From NCBI RefSeq assembly GCF_003994335.1, contig NZ_PNQZ01000025.1, positions 124,004-188,003 on the forward strand: a stretch of DNA of 64,000 nucleotides, read 5' to 3'. The stretch comes from Asaia sp. W19. Lineage in GTDB: Bacteria; Pseudomonadota; Alphaproteobacteria; Acetobacterales; Acetobacteraceae. The notes below the pieces were generated by a model. The model ran no database searches. It saw only the letters and a program-made list of their open reading frames with translations, and was not told where the DNA came from. The number at the start of each line of letters is the position of its first letter. Position 1 is the first letter of the stretch. This document shows, one piece after another, positions 28,637 to 36,669 of this stretch. The translations under genes and the position numbers were made by a program.

Positions 28637-29224
28637 TCACGGGCGCGGATCCAGCAGCGGGGCAACGACGATATCGGGCCAGTGCCGTGAATCGCCGGGT
28701 GGAAAAACCAGTCGAAGCTTCACCAGAGCGGGCAATCTGCTGCCGTACCATGTCGTGTTCCAGTGTCCGTCCGAATAATAGCTGCAGTCGAGGCGCGCCA
28801 CGCCGTCGAGCAGGAGGCGCGTCTGCGGGGGAGGGGCTGGCTCGATCACGTGCCTGTGAGGTGTCCAGATCAGCACAAGCCGGTGGTCTTCAGCAACAGA
28901 GAGTCGCAAATCTGCCCGGCCATCAGGGCGATCATCCAGCGCCCGTGGCGCGGGGCCACGCAGCACAAGGCCATGGGCCTGCCCGACAAAGAGGGGACCG
29001 GCCTCCGTATTTCCCGGATCGGCATGCGCGAGGATCTGGCGCAACAGACGATCGAGTGACCCGAGATCGCCCTGCGCGGACAAGGCCATACGCTGGCGTT
29101 CGAAAACCCGTGTCGCCGCGTCGAAGCCCTGACGCAGAACCACAAGAAGCAGGGCGAAAACCGTGAGAGCGATCAGCATTTCAAGCAGGGTGAAGCCCTG
29201 CTCGGACTGGGGTCTCCGGCTCAT
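28637..29224 (-). CDS. gspJ: Type II secretion minor pseudopilin GspJ (LsdJ)
   Basis: A 195-residue pseudopilin. The class III leader ends in EQG followed by FTLLEMLIALTVFALLLVV, giving prepilin peptidase cleavage after Gly and the conserved Glu at +5. The periplasmic domain includes RLLRQILAHADP and DGVARLDCSYYSDGHW, fitting GspJ. It overlaps gspI by 4 bases. Confidence 0.85.
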   Translation of the reverse strand: MSRRPQSEQGFTLLEMLIALTVFALLLVVLRQGFDAATRVFERQRMALSAQGDLGSLDRLLRQILAHADPGNTEAGPLFVGQAHGLVLRGPAPRALDDRPDGRADLRLSVAEDHRLVLIWTPHRHVIEPAPPPQTRLLLDGVARLDCSYYSDGHWNTTWYGSRLPALVKLRLVFPPGDSRHWPDIVVAPLLDPRP

Positions 29225-29616
29225 GGCGTTTCAGCCTTGCCAAGACGCAGGCTGGTCAGCGTGATCGATCCTCGTCCTGAGGCGGTGAGCGGATCGGGCC
29301 AGGATTCCGTGACGGCAACATGATACAGCACCAGAGAGCCCGAGACTTCTCGCGGCGTCATTACGACATGCCAGGCAAAGCCGCTGCCATCCTCACCACT
29401 TTGGGCATAGCTGCCAGGTCGCATGCCATGGCCGATCGCCGCCATATGGGATTGTGCGCGTGAAAGCGCCTCATGTTCCGCATTGGCGCGATGGGTGGCC
29501 CCCACGCCATCCAGCATACCCTCGTAAAGCACCCCCAGCGAGAAGGCGACGATGATGAAGGCGATCAGGACCTCGATCAGGGTGAAGCCGGATTCGGCAT
29601 CGGCGGGCGCACTCAT
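29221..29616 (-). CDS. gspI: Type II secretion minor pseudopilin GspI (LsdI)
   Basis: A 131-residue pseudopilin with leader MSAPADAESG and the methylation-type N-terminus FTLIEVLIAFIIVAFSLGVL. The EALSRAQSHMAAIG segment matches the GspI helix extension. Coding sequence overlaps gspH and gspJ by 4 bases each, so it belongs to the same translationally coupled run. Confidence 0.87.
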   Translation of the reverse strand: MSAPADAESGFTLIEVLIAFIIVAFSLGVLYEGMLDGVGATHRANAEHEALSRAQSHMAAIGHGMRPGSYAQSGEDGSGFAWHVVMTPREVSGSLVLYHVAVTESWPDPLTASGRGSITLTSLRLGKAETP

Positions 29617-30077
29617 CCGCCATGCGCCTCTACCGCGCCGGTCAGCCAGTTTACCCCGATGGTCATGCGATAGGGGCCGCTGAAGAGCGCGATCACAGAC
29701 CCCCTCGCGCTTCCATCGGGGTAGAACACGAAGCGGCTGGGCGTGAGAGGGCTTATGCTGTCGAGCTTCAGAGCGTGGGCCGCCTGTCCCGAGATCTGAT
29801 AAAGGCCTGCCTGCGGTGCGACGACAAACGCGACCTCCTGACCGCGATAGAGTGCGGCGGCATGGGCCTCGCGCATGGCAGAGGCGATTTCGCGCGCGGC
29901 GTTGCGCAGATCGAGGCGTGCCGAACGCGGCGGCCCCCTGCCGATAAGCAGGGCGGTGACAAAACCCATGATCACAAGCACCACGAGCATTTCAAGCAGG
30001 GTGAATCCTCTCTCCCCGCGACTGGGGTCGCCCTGCGCCCCTGATTGGATCGGAAGAACGTCGCGCTTACTGGGCAA
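29613..30077 (-). CDS. gspH: Type II secretion minor pseudopilin GspH (LsdH)
   Basis: A 154-residue pseudopilin. The leader of 23 residues ends in ERG before FTLLEMLVVLVIMGFVTAL. The Arg/Ala-rich helix (NAAREIASAMREAHAAAL) and the beta-rich C-terminal half with FYPDGSARG fit GspH. It overlaps the end of gspF by 11 bases. Confidence 0.87.
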   Translation of the reverse strand: MPSKRDVLPIQSGAQGDPSRGERGFTLLEMLVVLVIMGFVTALLIGRGPPRSARLDLRNAAREIASAMREAHAAALYRGQEVAFVVAPQAGLYQISGQAAHALKLDSISPLTPSRFVFYPDGSARGSVIALFSGPYRMTIGVNWLTGAVEAHGG

Positions 30078-31317
30078 GGTCGTTCAGGCTCAGCATGGCG
30101 AGCAGGAGCGAGGAGACGATACCGGCCACCATCAGCCCCATCACGATGGTAATGGCGGGCACCAGCACGGCCACGAGACGCTGTATGGCCAGGCGAGCCT
30201 GATCTTCGTGGATATCGGCGGCGCGCAGGGCCATGGGGCCGAGCTGGGCCGTTTCCTCCCCCAGTTGCAGCAGATGCACGAGGCGACGCGGAAACAGGCG
30301 GGATTCTTCCAGAGGTCGCGCCAGGCGCCCGCCCGACTTGACGCTTTCGGACGCTGCCGCAAGGGCGTCGAGCGCTGCCAGATTGCCAAGAGAGTCGCGT
30401 ACAATCGCCAGAGCGCCGAGCAGGGGGACGCCATTGGTCAGCAATGTTCCCAGAATGCGTGCCAGGCGTGCGGCCAGAATTTCTGCCAGAAGCGGCCCCA
30501 GGCCAGGCAAGCGAAGCATCACCCCGTCCACGGCGCGCCTCGGCGTGGGCAAAGCGAGGACGCGCCGGGCGAGCACAACAGAGACCCCCACCGCCAGGAG
30601 CATGGCCCATCCATAATGGCCAATCAGGGCGCCCGACTGCACGAGCATCTGCGTCGAGCGCGGCAGGGCGACACCATTTTGAGCAAAGAGCGGCGTGAAC
30701 TGGGGCAGGACTTTCGTGAGAAGCAGCGTCACGGAACCGATGGCCGTCAGGGTCAGGATCGCCGGATAGATCATCGCCGATTGCACCGTGGCGGCCAGGG
30801 CGCGCTCGCGTTCGAGCAGATCAGCCAGTCGCGCCATGGTTGGAGCCAGATCCCCCGTAGCTTCGGCTGCGCGAACCATGCCGAGATAGAGTTTCGGAAA
30901 ACTGTCCGGATGAGCGCCCATGGCCTGATGCAAAGCGCGCCCATCCCGCACCTGATCCCGCACGGCCCCGAACAGCGCAGCGCTGCGCGTGCCGCCGCGC
31001 GTCGTCTGTGCTGTCTCGATCAGAAAGCGCAGGGCGCGATCGATATCCTGTCCCGCGCCGAGCATGACCGCGAGCTCGCGTGTGGCGGCAGCCAGTTCGT
31101 TGCGTTTGAGCCCGCGTCGCACGAGCGCGAGAGACGGGCCGGACAGGCCGCGCAACAGGCCGGGTCGGGCCGAGGGGCCAACGCGTATCGGGATATGACC
31201 GAGCCGGCGCAGAGCGGCTACGGCCTCGGCTTCGCTCGCCGCTTCGAGCGACCCCTTGATGAGCGCGCCTTGCGTATCGATGGCCTGATAGGCGTAGCGT
31301 GACACGAGGCCGCTCAC
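30067..31317 (-). CDS. gspF: Type II secretion inner-membrane platform protein GspF (LsdF)
   Basis: A 416-residue platform protein with two repeated T2SF domains, each an alpha-helical cytoplasmic bundle. Motifs seen are ELAVMLGAGQDIDRAL, PKLYLGMVRAAEATGDLAPTM and, in the second copy, PRRLVHLLQLGEETAQLG. Three membrane segments are visible, near residues 175, 225 and at the C-terminus (ITIVMGLMVAGIVSSLLLAML). It overlaps gspE by 4 bases. Confidence 0.92.
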   Translation of the reverse strand: MSGLVSRYAYQAIDTQGALIKGSLEAASEAEAVAALRRLGHIPIRVGPSARPGLLRGLSGPSLALVRRGLKRNELAAATRELAVMLGAGQDIDRALRFLIETAQTTRGGTRSAALFGAVRDQVRDGRALHQAMGAHPDSFPKLYLGMVRAAEATGDLAPTMARLADLLERERALAATVQSAMIYPAILTLTAIGSVTLLLTKVLPQFTPLFAQNGVALPRSTQMLVQSGALIGHYGWAMLLAVGVSVVLARRVLALPTPRRAVDGVMLRLPGLGPLLAEILAARLARILGTLLTNGVPLLGALAIVRDSLGNLAALDALAAASESVKSGGRLARPLEESRLFPRRLVHLLQLGEETAQLGPMALRAADIHEDQARLAIQRLVAVLVPAITIVMGLMVAGIVSSLLLAMLSLNDLAQ

Positions 31318-33083
31318 AGCGTGGCGCGGACGCTGCGCGTCACGTCTTCGATCGTGGTTTCACCCGCCAGAGCCGCTCTGAGCCCTGCCGTGAAAAGCGG
31401 CACCATGCCCGCCTCGATCGCCGCGCGCTCGATGGCAAGGTGATCGGCACGCGCAAAGACGAGCTTCTCGATCGCCTCATCCGGCTCCAGCAATTCGGCG
31501 ATGGCGAGCCGTCCCTGATATCCGGTCTGCCGGCACTGATCGCATCCTGTCGCATGGTGCAGCACCACAGGCGCGTCACCCGCCAGAGCGCGCAGATCGA
31601 GGCGATCGATCAGGGATTGTGGCGGCGTGTAGGGTGTCTTGCAGGCCGGGCAGAGCCTGCGCACCAGGCGCTGCGCTAGCACACCGCGCAGCACGGCGGT
31701 CATGAGATAGTCTTCGACACCCATGTCGCGCAGGCGGATGATCGCGGCGGAGGCCGAATTCGTATGCAGCGTGGACAGGACCAGATGCCCTGTCAGCGCG
31801 GCCTGCACGGCGATCTGCGCCGTTTCGCCATCACGGATTTCACCGACCATGATCACATCGGGGTCCTGACGCAGAATGGCGCGCAGGAGGCTGGCAAAGC
31901 TCAGCCCGATCTGGGGGCGGACCTGCACCTGATTGATCCCGGTGAGCTGATATTCGATCGGGTCCTCGATCGTGACCAGCTTGCGCGTGACCGCGTTGAG
32001 ATCTGTCAGACCGGTATAGAGCGTGGTGGTCTTGCCTGAGCCGGTGGGTCCTGTGACCAGCACGATACCATTGGGCAGATCGAGCAATCGACGCAACCGC
32101 GCTACCAGATCGGGCGCGAGCCCGAGTGTGGTGTAGTCGAAGCGCACGCTCGACCGGTCGAGAATACGCAGGACCAGTGTCTCGCCATGCAGGGACGGAA
32201 TGGTCGAGACACGAAAATCGATCTCATGGCCGCGCACGGCCAGCTTGATGCGCCCATCCTGTGGCAGGCGCCGCTCGGCAATATCAAGGCGCGCCATGAT
32301 CTTGATGCGCGAGAGAATGGCCGGGATCAGTTGGGGCGAGAGGGTCTCGACCTCATGCAGTACGCCGTCATGACGATAGCGGATACGCAGCCTGTCCTCG
32401 AAGGGCTCGATATGGATATCAGAGGCCCGTCTCTCGACCGCGCGACCGATGATCTGATTGACCAGCCGGATAACGGGGGCCTCCGAGGCCAGATCCTTCA
32501 GCCGTTCGGCATCTTCTTCCAGAGGGGCCTCTTCGCCCTCCTGTTCCTGTGAGGCCGTGCTCTCCCGCGGGTAGAGGCGTTCCAGCGCCGCCTCGAGCTC
32601 GACCGGCAAGGCGACGAGCGCCACGACCTCGCGCCCCGTTGCCGCCTGAATGGCATCGGGGGTGAATTGATCGAGGGGGTCTCGCATGGCGAGTTGCAGC
32701 GTCGTCGCATCTGCCGACAAAGGAACGACATGGGCATCGCGCAGGAAACGCGCATTCAGCAGATCGGGGAGAACGGGATCGGCCGGGTAGAGGGTCGGGC
32801 TGACGCGTTCGACGCCTAGAAGCTCCGCATAGCTCTGGGCCATCAGCGCCTCGGATACGAGGCCGAGCTGCAGGAGGATCTGATCCAGCCTGCCATGATT
32901 CTGTTCGGCGGCGCGCGTTGCGCGCTCGATGCCACGCCTGTCGCAACGCCCTGTCTCGATGAGCAGGCGCTCCAGTGCGTCGAGAAGGGGAGGTGCCGAG
33001 GGGCCCTCCACTGGACTATTCACCGGGGCAGTCTCCGGGGTAGTCACCGGGGCATTCATCGGGGCCGTCGTGGGGTCAGCCAA
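31314..33083 (-). CDS. gspE: Type II secretion ATPase GspE (LsdE)
   Basis: A 589-residue assembly ATPase. The N-terminal domain binds GspL. The core has Walker A GPTGSGKTTTLY near residue 345, the Asp box, Walker B region DPDVIMVGEIRD, the His box LSTLHTNSA, and the zinc tetracysteine (CPAC then CDQC). An odd N-terminal stretch of Thr/Pro/Val/Asn repeats (TAPMNAPVTTPETAPVNSP) precedes the domain and looks like a low-complexity expansion. It overlaps gspO upstream and gspF downstream. Confidence 0.94.
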   Translation of the reverse strand: MADPTTAPMNAPVTTPETAPVNSPVEGPSAPPLLDALERLLIETGRCDRRGIERATRAAEQNHGRLDQILLQLGLVSEALMAQSYAELLGVERVSPTLYPADPVLPDLLNARFLRDAHVVPLSADATTLQLAMRDPLDQFTPDAIQAATGREVVALVALPVELEAALERLYPRESTASQEQEGEEAPLEEDAERLKDLASEAPVIRLVNQIIGRAVERRASDIHIEPFEDRLRIRYRHDGVLHEVETLSPQLIPAILSRIKIMARLDIAERRLPQDGRIKLAVRGHEIDFRVSTIPSLHGETLVLRILDRSSVRFDYTTLGLAPDLVARLRRLLDLPNGIVLVTGPTGSGKTTTLYTGLTDLNAVTRKLVTIEDPIEYQLTGINQVQVRPQIGLSFASLLRAILRQDPDVIMVGEIRDGETAQIAVQAALTGHLVLSTLHTNSASAAIIRLRDMGVEDYLMTAVLRGVLAQRLVRRLCPACKTPYTPPQSLIDRLDLRALAGDAPVVLHHATGCDQCRQTGYQGRLAIAELLEPDEAIEKLVFARADHLAIERAAIEAGMVPLFTAGLRAALAGETTIEDVTRSVRATL

Positions 33084-33864
33084 AGGGCCAGCCGGCAGTC
33101 TGACAGAGCCACCCTCCCCAGAGCGCGAGAGCCAGACCGGGGCCGAAAGGAATTCTTTTCGAGGCGTTCAGGGATTGTCCTCTGACAAGGGCATTGAGCG
33201 CTGCTCCGGCCAAAGTTGCCAGCGCCGCAAAGAGTATGATTTCGGGCATGAGCATGGGGCCAAGCCACCCTCCTCCAGCGGCAAGCAGCTTGGCATCGCC
33301 TCCGCCCAGCCCGTCCCGGCCGCGCAGCCAGCGATAGAGCATGGCAATGGCGGCGAAAATCATCCAGGCGAGAAGCGCTGTCAGGGCATGGATGTGAAAA
33401 ACCGCCTTGCCTTGCAACGCGGCGAGTATGAGGCCCACGGCCAGTAAGGGCTGGGTGAGGGTATCGGGCAGGGTCATGCTTCGGAAGTCGAGCGCTGCCA
33501 GCAGAAGCAGGACCCATCCGAATACACAGCCTTGAAGGATGGGTGACACAGGGGAGGCCACGAACCCGTGGGCGTGGACGGCCAGATCCGCACTTCCCGC
33601 CACCGCCAGGGCCCCGAATTCGATGATGGGGTGGAATGGATCGATGGAGGCTGCGCATTGACGGCATTTGCCCTTTTGCAGGGCATAGCTCACCAGAGGC
33701 ACCAATTCCCGCGCGCTCAACACCGCGTTGCAGACCGGGCAACGCGATCTTGTGAACCAGGGTGACCGGCCCTCAGGCAGGCGCCATGCCAGAACCCCCA
33801 TGAAAGAGCCGATTACGGGCGACACGACCAGAAGCGAGGCGGAAACGGGCGGGAAATGGATCAT
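33076..33864 (-). CDS. gspO: Prepilin peptidase GspO (LsdO)
   Basis: A 262-residue polytopic aspartyl protease/methylase that processes the pseudopilins encoded around it. The N-terminal cytoplasmic loop has the zinc tetracysteine (CPVC, CRQC). The two catalytic aspartates are in ALDFRSMTLPD and GGGDAKLLAA. About seven membrane segments follow the usual pattern. It lies between gspG and gspE as in Gluconacetobacter diazotrophicus. Confidence 0.92.
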   Translation of the reverse strand: MIHFPPVSASLLVVSPVIGSFMGVLAWRLPEGRSPWFTRSRCPVCNAVLSARELVPLVSYALQKGKCRQCAASIDPFHPIIEFGALAVAGSADLAVHAHGFVASPVSPILQGCVFGWVLLLLAALDFRSMTLPDTLTQPLLAVGLILAALQGKAVFHIHALTALLAWMIFAAIAMLYRWLRGRDGLGGGDAKLLAAGGGWLGPMLMPEIILFAALATLAGAALNALVRGQSLNASKRIPFGPGLALALWGGWLCQTAGWPFG

Positions 33865-33872
33865 GACCGGGC

Positions 33873-34319
33873 TCAGGGGTTGCAGATCATGGCAGCGCGA
33901 TCGGTGGTGACGTTCCTGGCTCCGCCGGAGCAGAGATCGTAATCATGGCCAGGGCGCTCCGAAGGGGCACTATAGATATAGGGGTGATGCCAGGGGTCCT
34001 TGGGGTCTGTCCCATCCTTGAGATAGGGGCCGTTCCAGTTTTCCGCGCCTTGTGGCCGTTCGATCAGGGCATGCAGCCCCTCTTCCGTGCTGGGATACCC
34101 CCCCATGTCCAACCGATAGAGATCGAGTACTTCGCCCAGACGCTGGATGGATTGATGGGCCACGGAATTACGCGCGCCTCCGAGCTGCCTGAGCGCGGCC
34201 GGGGCCACGAGCCCGATCAGGAGCCCGAGGATCGCGATGACCACCAGCAATTCGAGCAGGGTGAAGCCCGCTTCATCGACACTGTGTGCGAGGGGGCGCT
34301 CATGGTTCTGCTGGGGCAT
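33873..34319 (-). CDS. gspG: Type II secretion major pseudopilin GspG (LsdG)
   Basis: The major pseudopilin of about 148 residues. The class III leader ends in DEAG before FTLLELLVVIAILGLLIGLV. The C-terminal domain carries the GspG calcium/beta-loop signature (YPSTEEGLHAL, WNGPYLKDG, DPWHHPY). I chose the start at 34319 (MPQQNHERP, 24-residue leader); the frame is open to an ATG at 34373, which would make a long 42-residue leader and leave only 41 bases to the divergent gene. It heads the minus-strand secretion operon G-O-E-F-H-I-J-L-M-N-D-K. Confidence 0.9.
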   Translation of the reverse strand: MPQQNHERPLAHSVDEAGFTLLELLVVIAILGLLIGLVAPAALRQLGGARNSVAHQSIQRLGEVLDLYRLDMGGYPSTEEGLHALIERPQGAENWNGPYLKDGTDPKDPWHHPYIYSAPSERPGHDYDLCSGGARNVTTDRAAMICNP

Positions 34320-34414
34320 GGTTTTAGGCGTTCCGATCCCGGTTGATTGTGTTAGCGTATTGAAAAGGCGCATCAGAATCGATCCCGAAAAGAGATAAAG
34401 GAGGAAGGCGCATC

Positions 34415-34828
34415 ATGGCAGTCGCCTATGCCAGCTGCATGATCTTCGTCGCGTCGCTTTATCATCTGCCGCCGCGCATCCTGCCCTCCATCCTCTCTGT
34501 CGAGCAGGGGCAGGTCGGGCTCGTGCATCACAATACCAACGGCACGGATGATCTGGGGCTCATGCAGGTGAATACGCGCTGGGTTGAACCGATTGCCCGC
34601 TTCACCCATGTGGCGCCCGAGGTGGTCTATCGCAATCTTCTGTCCCGGCCCTGCTACAATATCAGCGCGGCGGGCGCGATCATGCGTCTCTATCTGAACG
34701 AAACGCATGGGGATCTGATGCGCGCCATCGGTAATTACCATTCCCATACTCTCGCCCTCAATCTTGCTTATCAGCAGCGCGTTCTCGGGTCGGCACGGCG
34801 CCTGTTCGAGCCCCCGCATCCCGGCTGA
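34415..34828 (+). CDS. Small lytic transglycosylase (SLT fold)
   Basis: A 137-residue protein consisting of a minimal goose-lysozyme-like SLT domain. The catalytic Glu is in ILSVEQGQVG near residue 30, followed by GLMQVNTRW and, later, NYHSHT. It would cut peptidoglycan and could open gaps for the secretion apparatus. AAGGAGGA at 34398-34405 is a very strong ribosome site. No clear signal peptide precedes the domain, which is odd for a periplasmic enzyme. It is divergent from gspG and convergent with lsdB, the only plus-strand gene in this 16-kb block. Confidence 0.82.
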   Translation: MAVAYASCMIFVASLYHLPPRILPSILSVEQGQVGLVHHNTNGTDDLGLMQVNTRWVEPIARFTHVAPEVVYRNLLSRPCYNISAAGAIMRLYLNETHGDLMRAIGNYHSHTLALNLAYQQRVLGSARRLFEPPHPG

Positions 34829-34833
34829 CGTTC

Positions 34834-36504
34834 TCAGGGGGCCAGTTCCGCCACGCGTAACCGATCGATCGTGATCGCCGCCCTGTCTGCGGAAAGGCTG
34901 AGCCCCGTGCTGTGACTGTCAGGGAAAACCAGATCGGTCATGCGCACCTCACCTCCATTGGCGAAGACCTCGACCGAGCTGCGGTCGATCGCGACGTGCA
35001 GGGTCAGAACGCCCCGTTGCGGGGCGATGTGAGCGATGTGCACGGGACTGAAATCGGGAGAGAAATCTGTTCGGCCCGAATGACTGCGATCCAGCGTCAG
35101 AAGCTGATTTCCGAAATCATAGCGGAGCGTCGTGCCTTCATGCCCGTCATCGGAACGGCGCAGAATCAGCTCCGCTACGCCCTCTTTTTCGCTGCGCAGC
35201 ATCAGGCTGATATCCTGTACCCTCTGCTTCATGCCGATCTGCATCGTTTCGCCCGGGGCGATAACGCGGCTCGGAAAGGCGCGTGGCGCGTGGGACTGGA
35301 CGAGGCGCGCATAGTCCGGCACCGGCGCCTGCAGCAGGACGGGCTGTCCTGCGCGGGTTTCGAGGCTCAGACAGACTGGCAGGGACATCTGGCCGCGCCA
35401 CGGGAAGCTTGGCAGGCGGTCGGCATAAGCCCAGTTGTTCATCCAGCTGACAAGACAGCGCGCGCCGTCTTTTGTATTGGCCAGGCGAATGGCCGCGTAG
35501 TTATCGGCGCCATGATCAAGCCAGTGATAGGCGGAGGGGTCTGCGCCTCGCGGTGGCAGGTCATCAGCCGTGAAATGCGTTCCGTCGAAATGGCCGATGA
35601 AATATTGAACGCCTGAGCCCCCGGCGATGCTCCACGGATTGACACTGACGATCATGATCCAGCGCATGTCGCGGGTCCGGCCGTCCAAAGGCAGGGGAAT
35701 GAGCACCGGCATTTCCCACAACATACCCGGCTTGCGATAACCATTGGGCTGGAAGTCGCTCAGAAAATCCCAATGGATCAGATCTTTCGAGCGATAGAGT
35801 TTTACGACCTGCGCATCGGCGACGACCGTCGTCATGACCCAGTACTGGCCAGGCGCGTACCAGATCACGGATGGATCGCGGAACTGTTTTGAGTCCGGGT
35901 TCAGGGTAAGGACGGGATTGCGGTCATGAGGCTCGAAATGCCCGCCCTGATCGCGGCTGATCGCCAGGGATTGGGCCTGCGTTCCATCCGGGTGGTTCGG
36001 GTCGCGGTTGAAAACAGTGGTGTAGAGCGCGAGCAGCGCCGGTTTGCCGGGAGTGCCCAGTCCGGACCGGTTGCGCTCATCGAGTACGACCGAACCCGAG
36101 AAGATATCGCGACCGGGGGAGGCGGGCAGCGCCACTTTCTGCTCCTGCCAATGCAACAGGTCGCGGCTTGTGGCGTGCCCCCATGAGGTATGACCCCAGA
36201 CCATCCCCGCCGGATTATACTGGTAATAAAGATGCCAGAGCCCGTTGAGCAGGATGGGACCGTTCGGATCGTTCATCCAGTGCGCAGCCGGGCTGTAACG
36301 CAGGGCAGGGCGCCACTGTGCCGTCTCGGTTTGGGCAGCAGCAGGCGCGGCATGGGCGCCGGAGAAGGATCCGCTGCCAAGGCTGGAAAAGAAGGGAGCA
36401 CAGGCGAGAAGAAGCGGAGGAACACGCCTCCTGAATCTTCGTGTCTTGGCAGAAGCTCGGATCGTATCGAGGAGGAGAAGAAAGCCGTTCACTCGGGGCT
36501 GCAT
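34834..36504 (-). CDS. lsdB: Exo-levanase LsdB, glycoside hydrolase family 32
   Basis: A 556-residue fructan hydrolase. A long basic/hydrophobic leader (RRFRRRVPPLLLACAPFF) precedes the GH32 five-blade propeller. Active-site residues: nucleophile Asp79 in WMNDPNG, stabiliser in FRDPS and acid/base Glu in LWEMPV; a C-terminal beta-sandwich follows (RSSVEVFANGGE). The start at 36504 is preferred because AAGGTG precedes it; an ATG five codons earlier has no ribosome site. It follows lsdA on the same strand after 165 bases, the known lsdA-lsdB order, and should release fructose from levan. Confidence 0.92.
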   Translation of the reverse strand: MQPRVNGFLLLLDTIRASAKTRRFRRRVPPLLLACAPFFSSLGSGSFSGAHAAPAAAQTETAQWRPALRYSPAAHWMNDPNGPILLNGLWHLYYQYNPAGMVWGHTSWGHATSRDLLHWQEQKVALPASPGRDIFSGSVVLDERNRSGLGTPGKPALLALYTTVFNRDPNHPDGTQAQSLAISRDQGGHFEPHDRNPVLTLNPDSKQFRDPSVIWYAPGQYWVMTTVVADAQVVKLYRSKDLIHWDFLSDFQPNGYRKPGMLWEMPVLIPLPLDGRTRDMRWIMIVSVNPWSIAGGSGVQYFIGHFDGTHFTADDLPPRGADPSAYHWLDHGADNYAAIRLANTKDGARCLVSWMNNWAYADRLPSFPWRGQMSLPVCLSLETRAGQPVLLQAPVPDYARLVQSHAPRAFPSRVIAPGETMQIGMKQRVQDISLMLRSEKEGVAELILRRSDDGHEGTTLRYDFGNQLLTLDRSHSGRTDFSPDFSPVHIAHIAPQRGVLTLHVAIDRSSVEVFANGGEVRMTDLVFPDSHSTGLSLSADRAAITIDRLRVAELAP

Positions 36505-36595
36505 CGTCACCTTCAGCATGGGCGTGGCGGTCTGATGTCATATGTCCCTGAGGGCCGCAATCCGGGCGGTTCAGGGCTCGTGTCCAGGGAACGCA

Positions 36596-36627
36596 AGCGG
36601 CCCGCCGGATAAGTCCGACGAACCGCT
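36596..36627 (-). promoter_or_regulatory. Hairpin between lsdA and lsdB
   Basis: In the minus-strand transcript AGCGG...GTCGGA, loop CTTA, TCCGGC...CCGCT forms an imperfect stem 43-74 bases after the lsdA stop. No U-tract follows. It could protect the lsdA message or reduce read-through into lsdB. Confidence 0.35.
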
Positions 36628-36669
36628 CTTGTCCCTGTGGTTGGTGTTGCCGCCGGCAACCAGCAAGGG

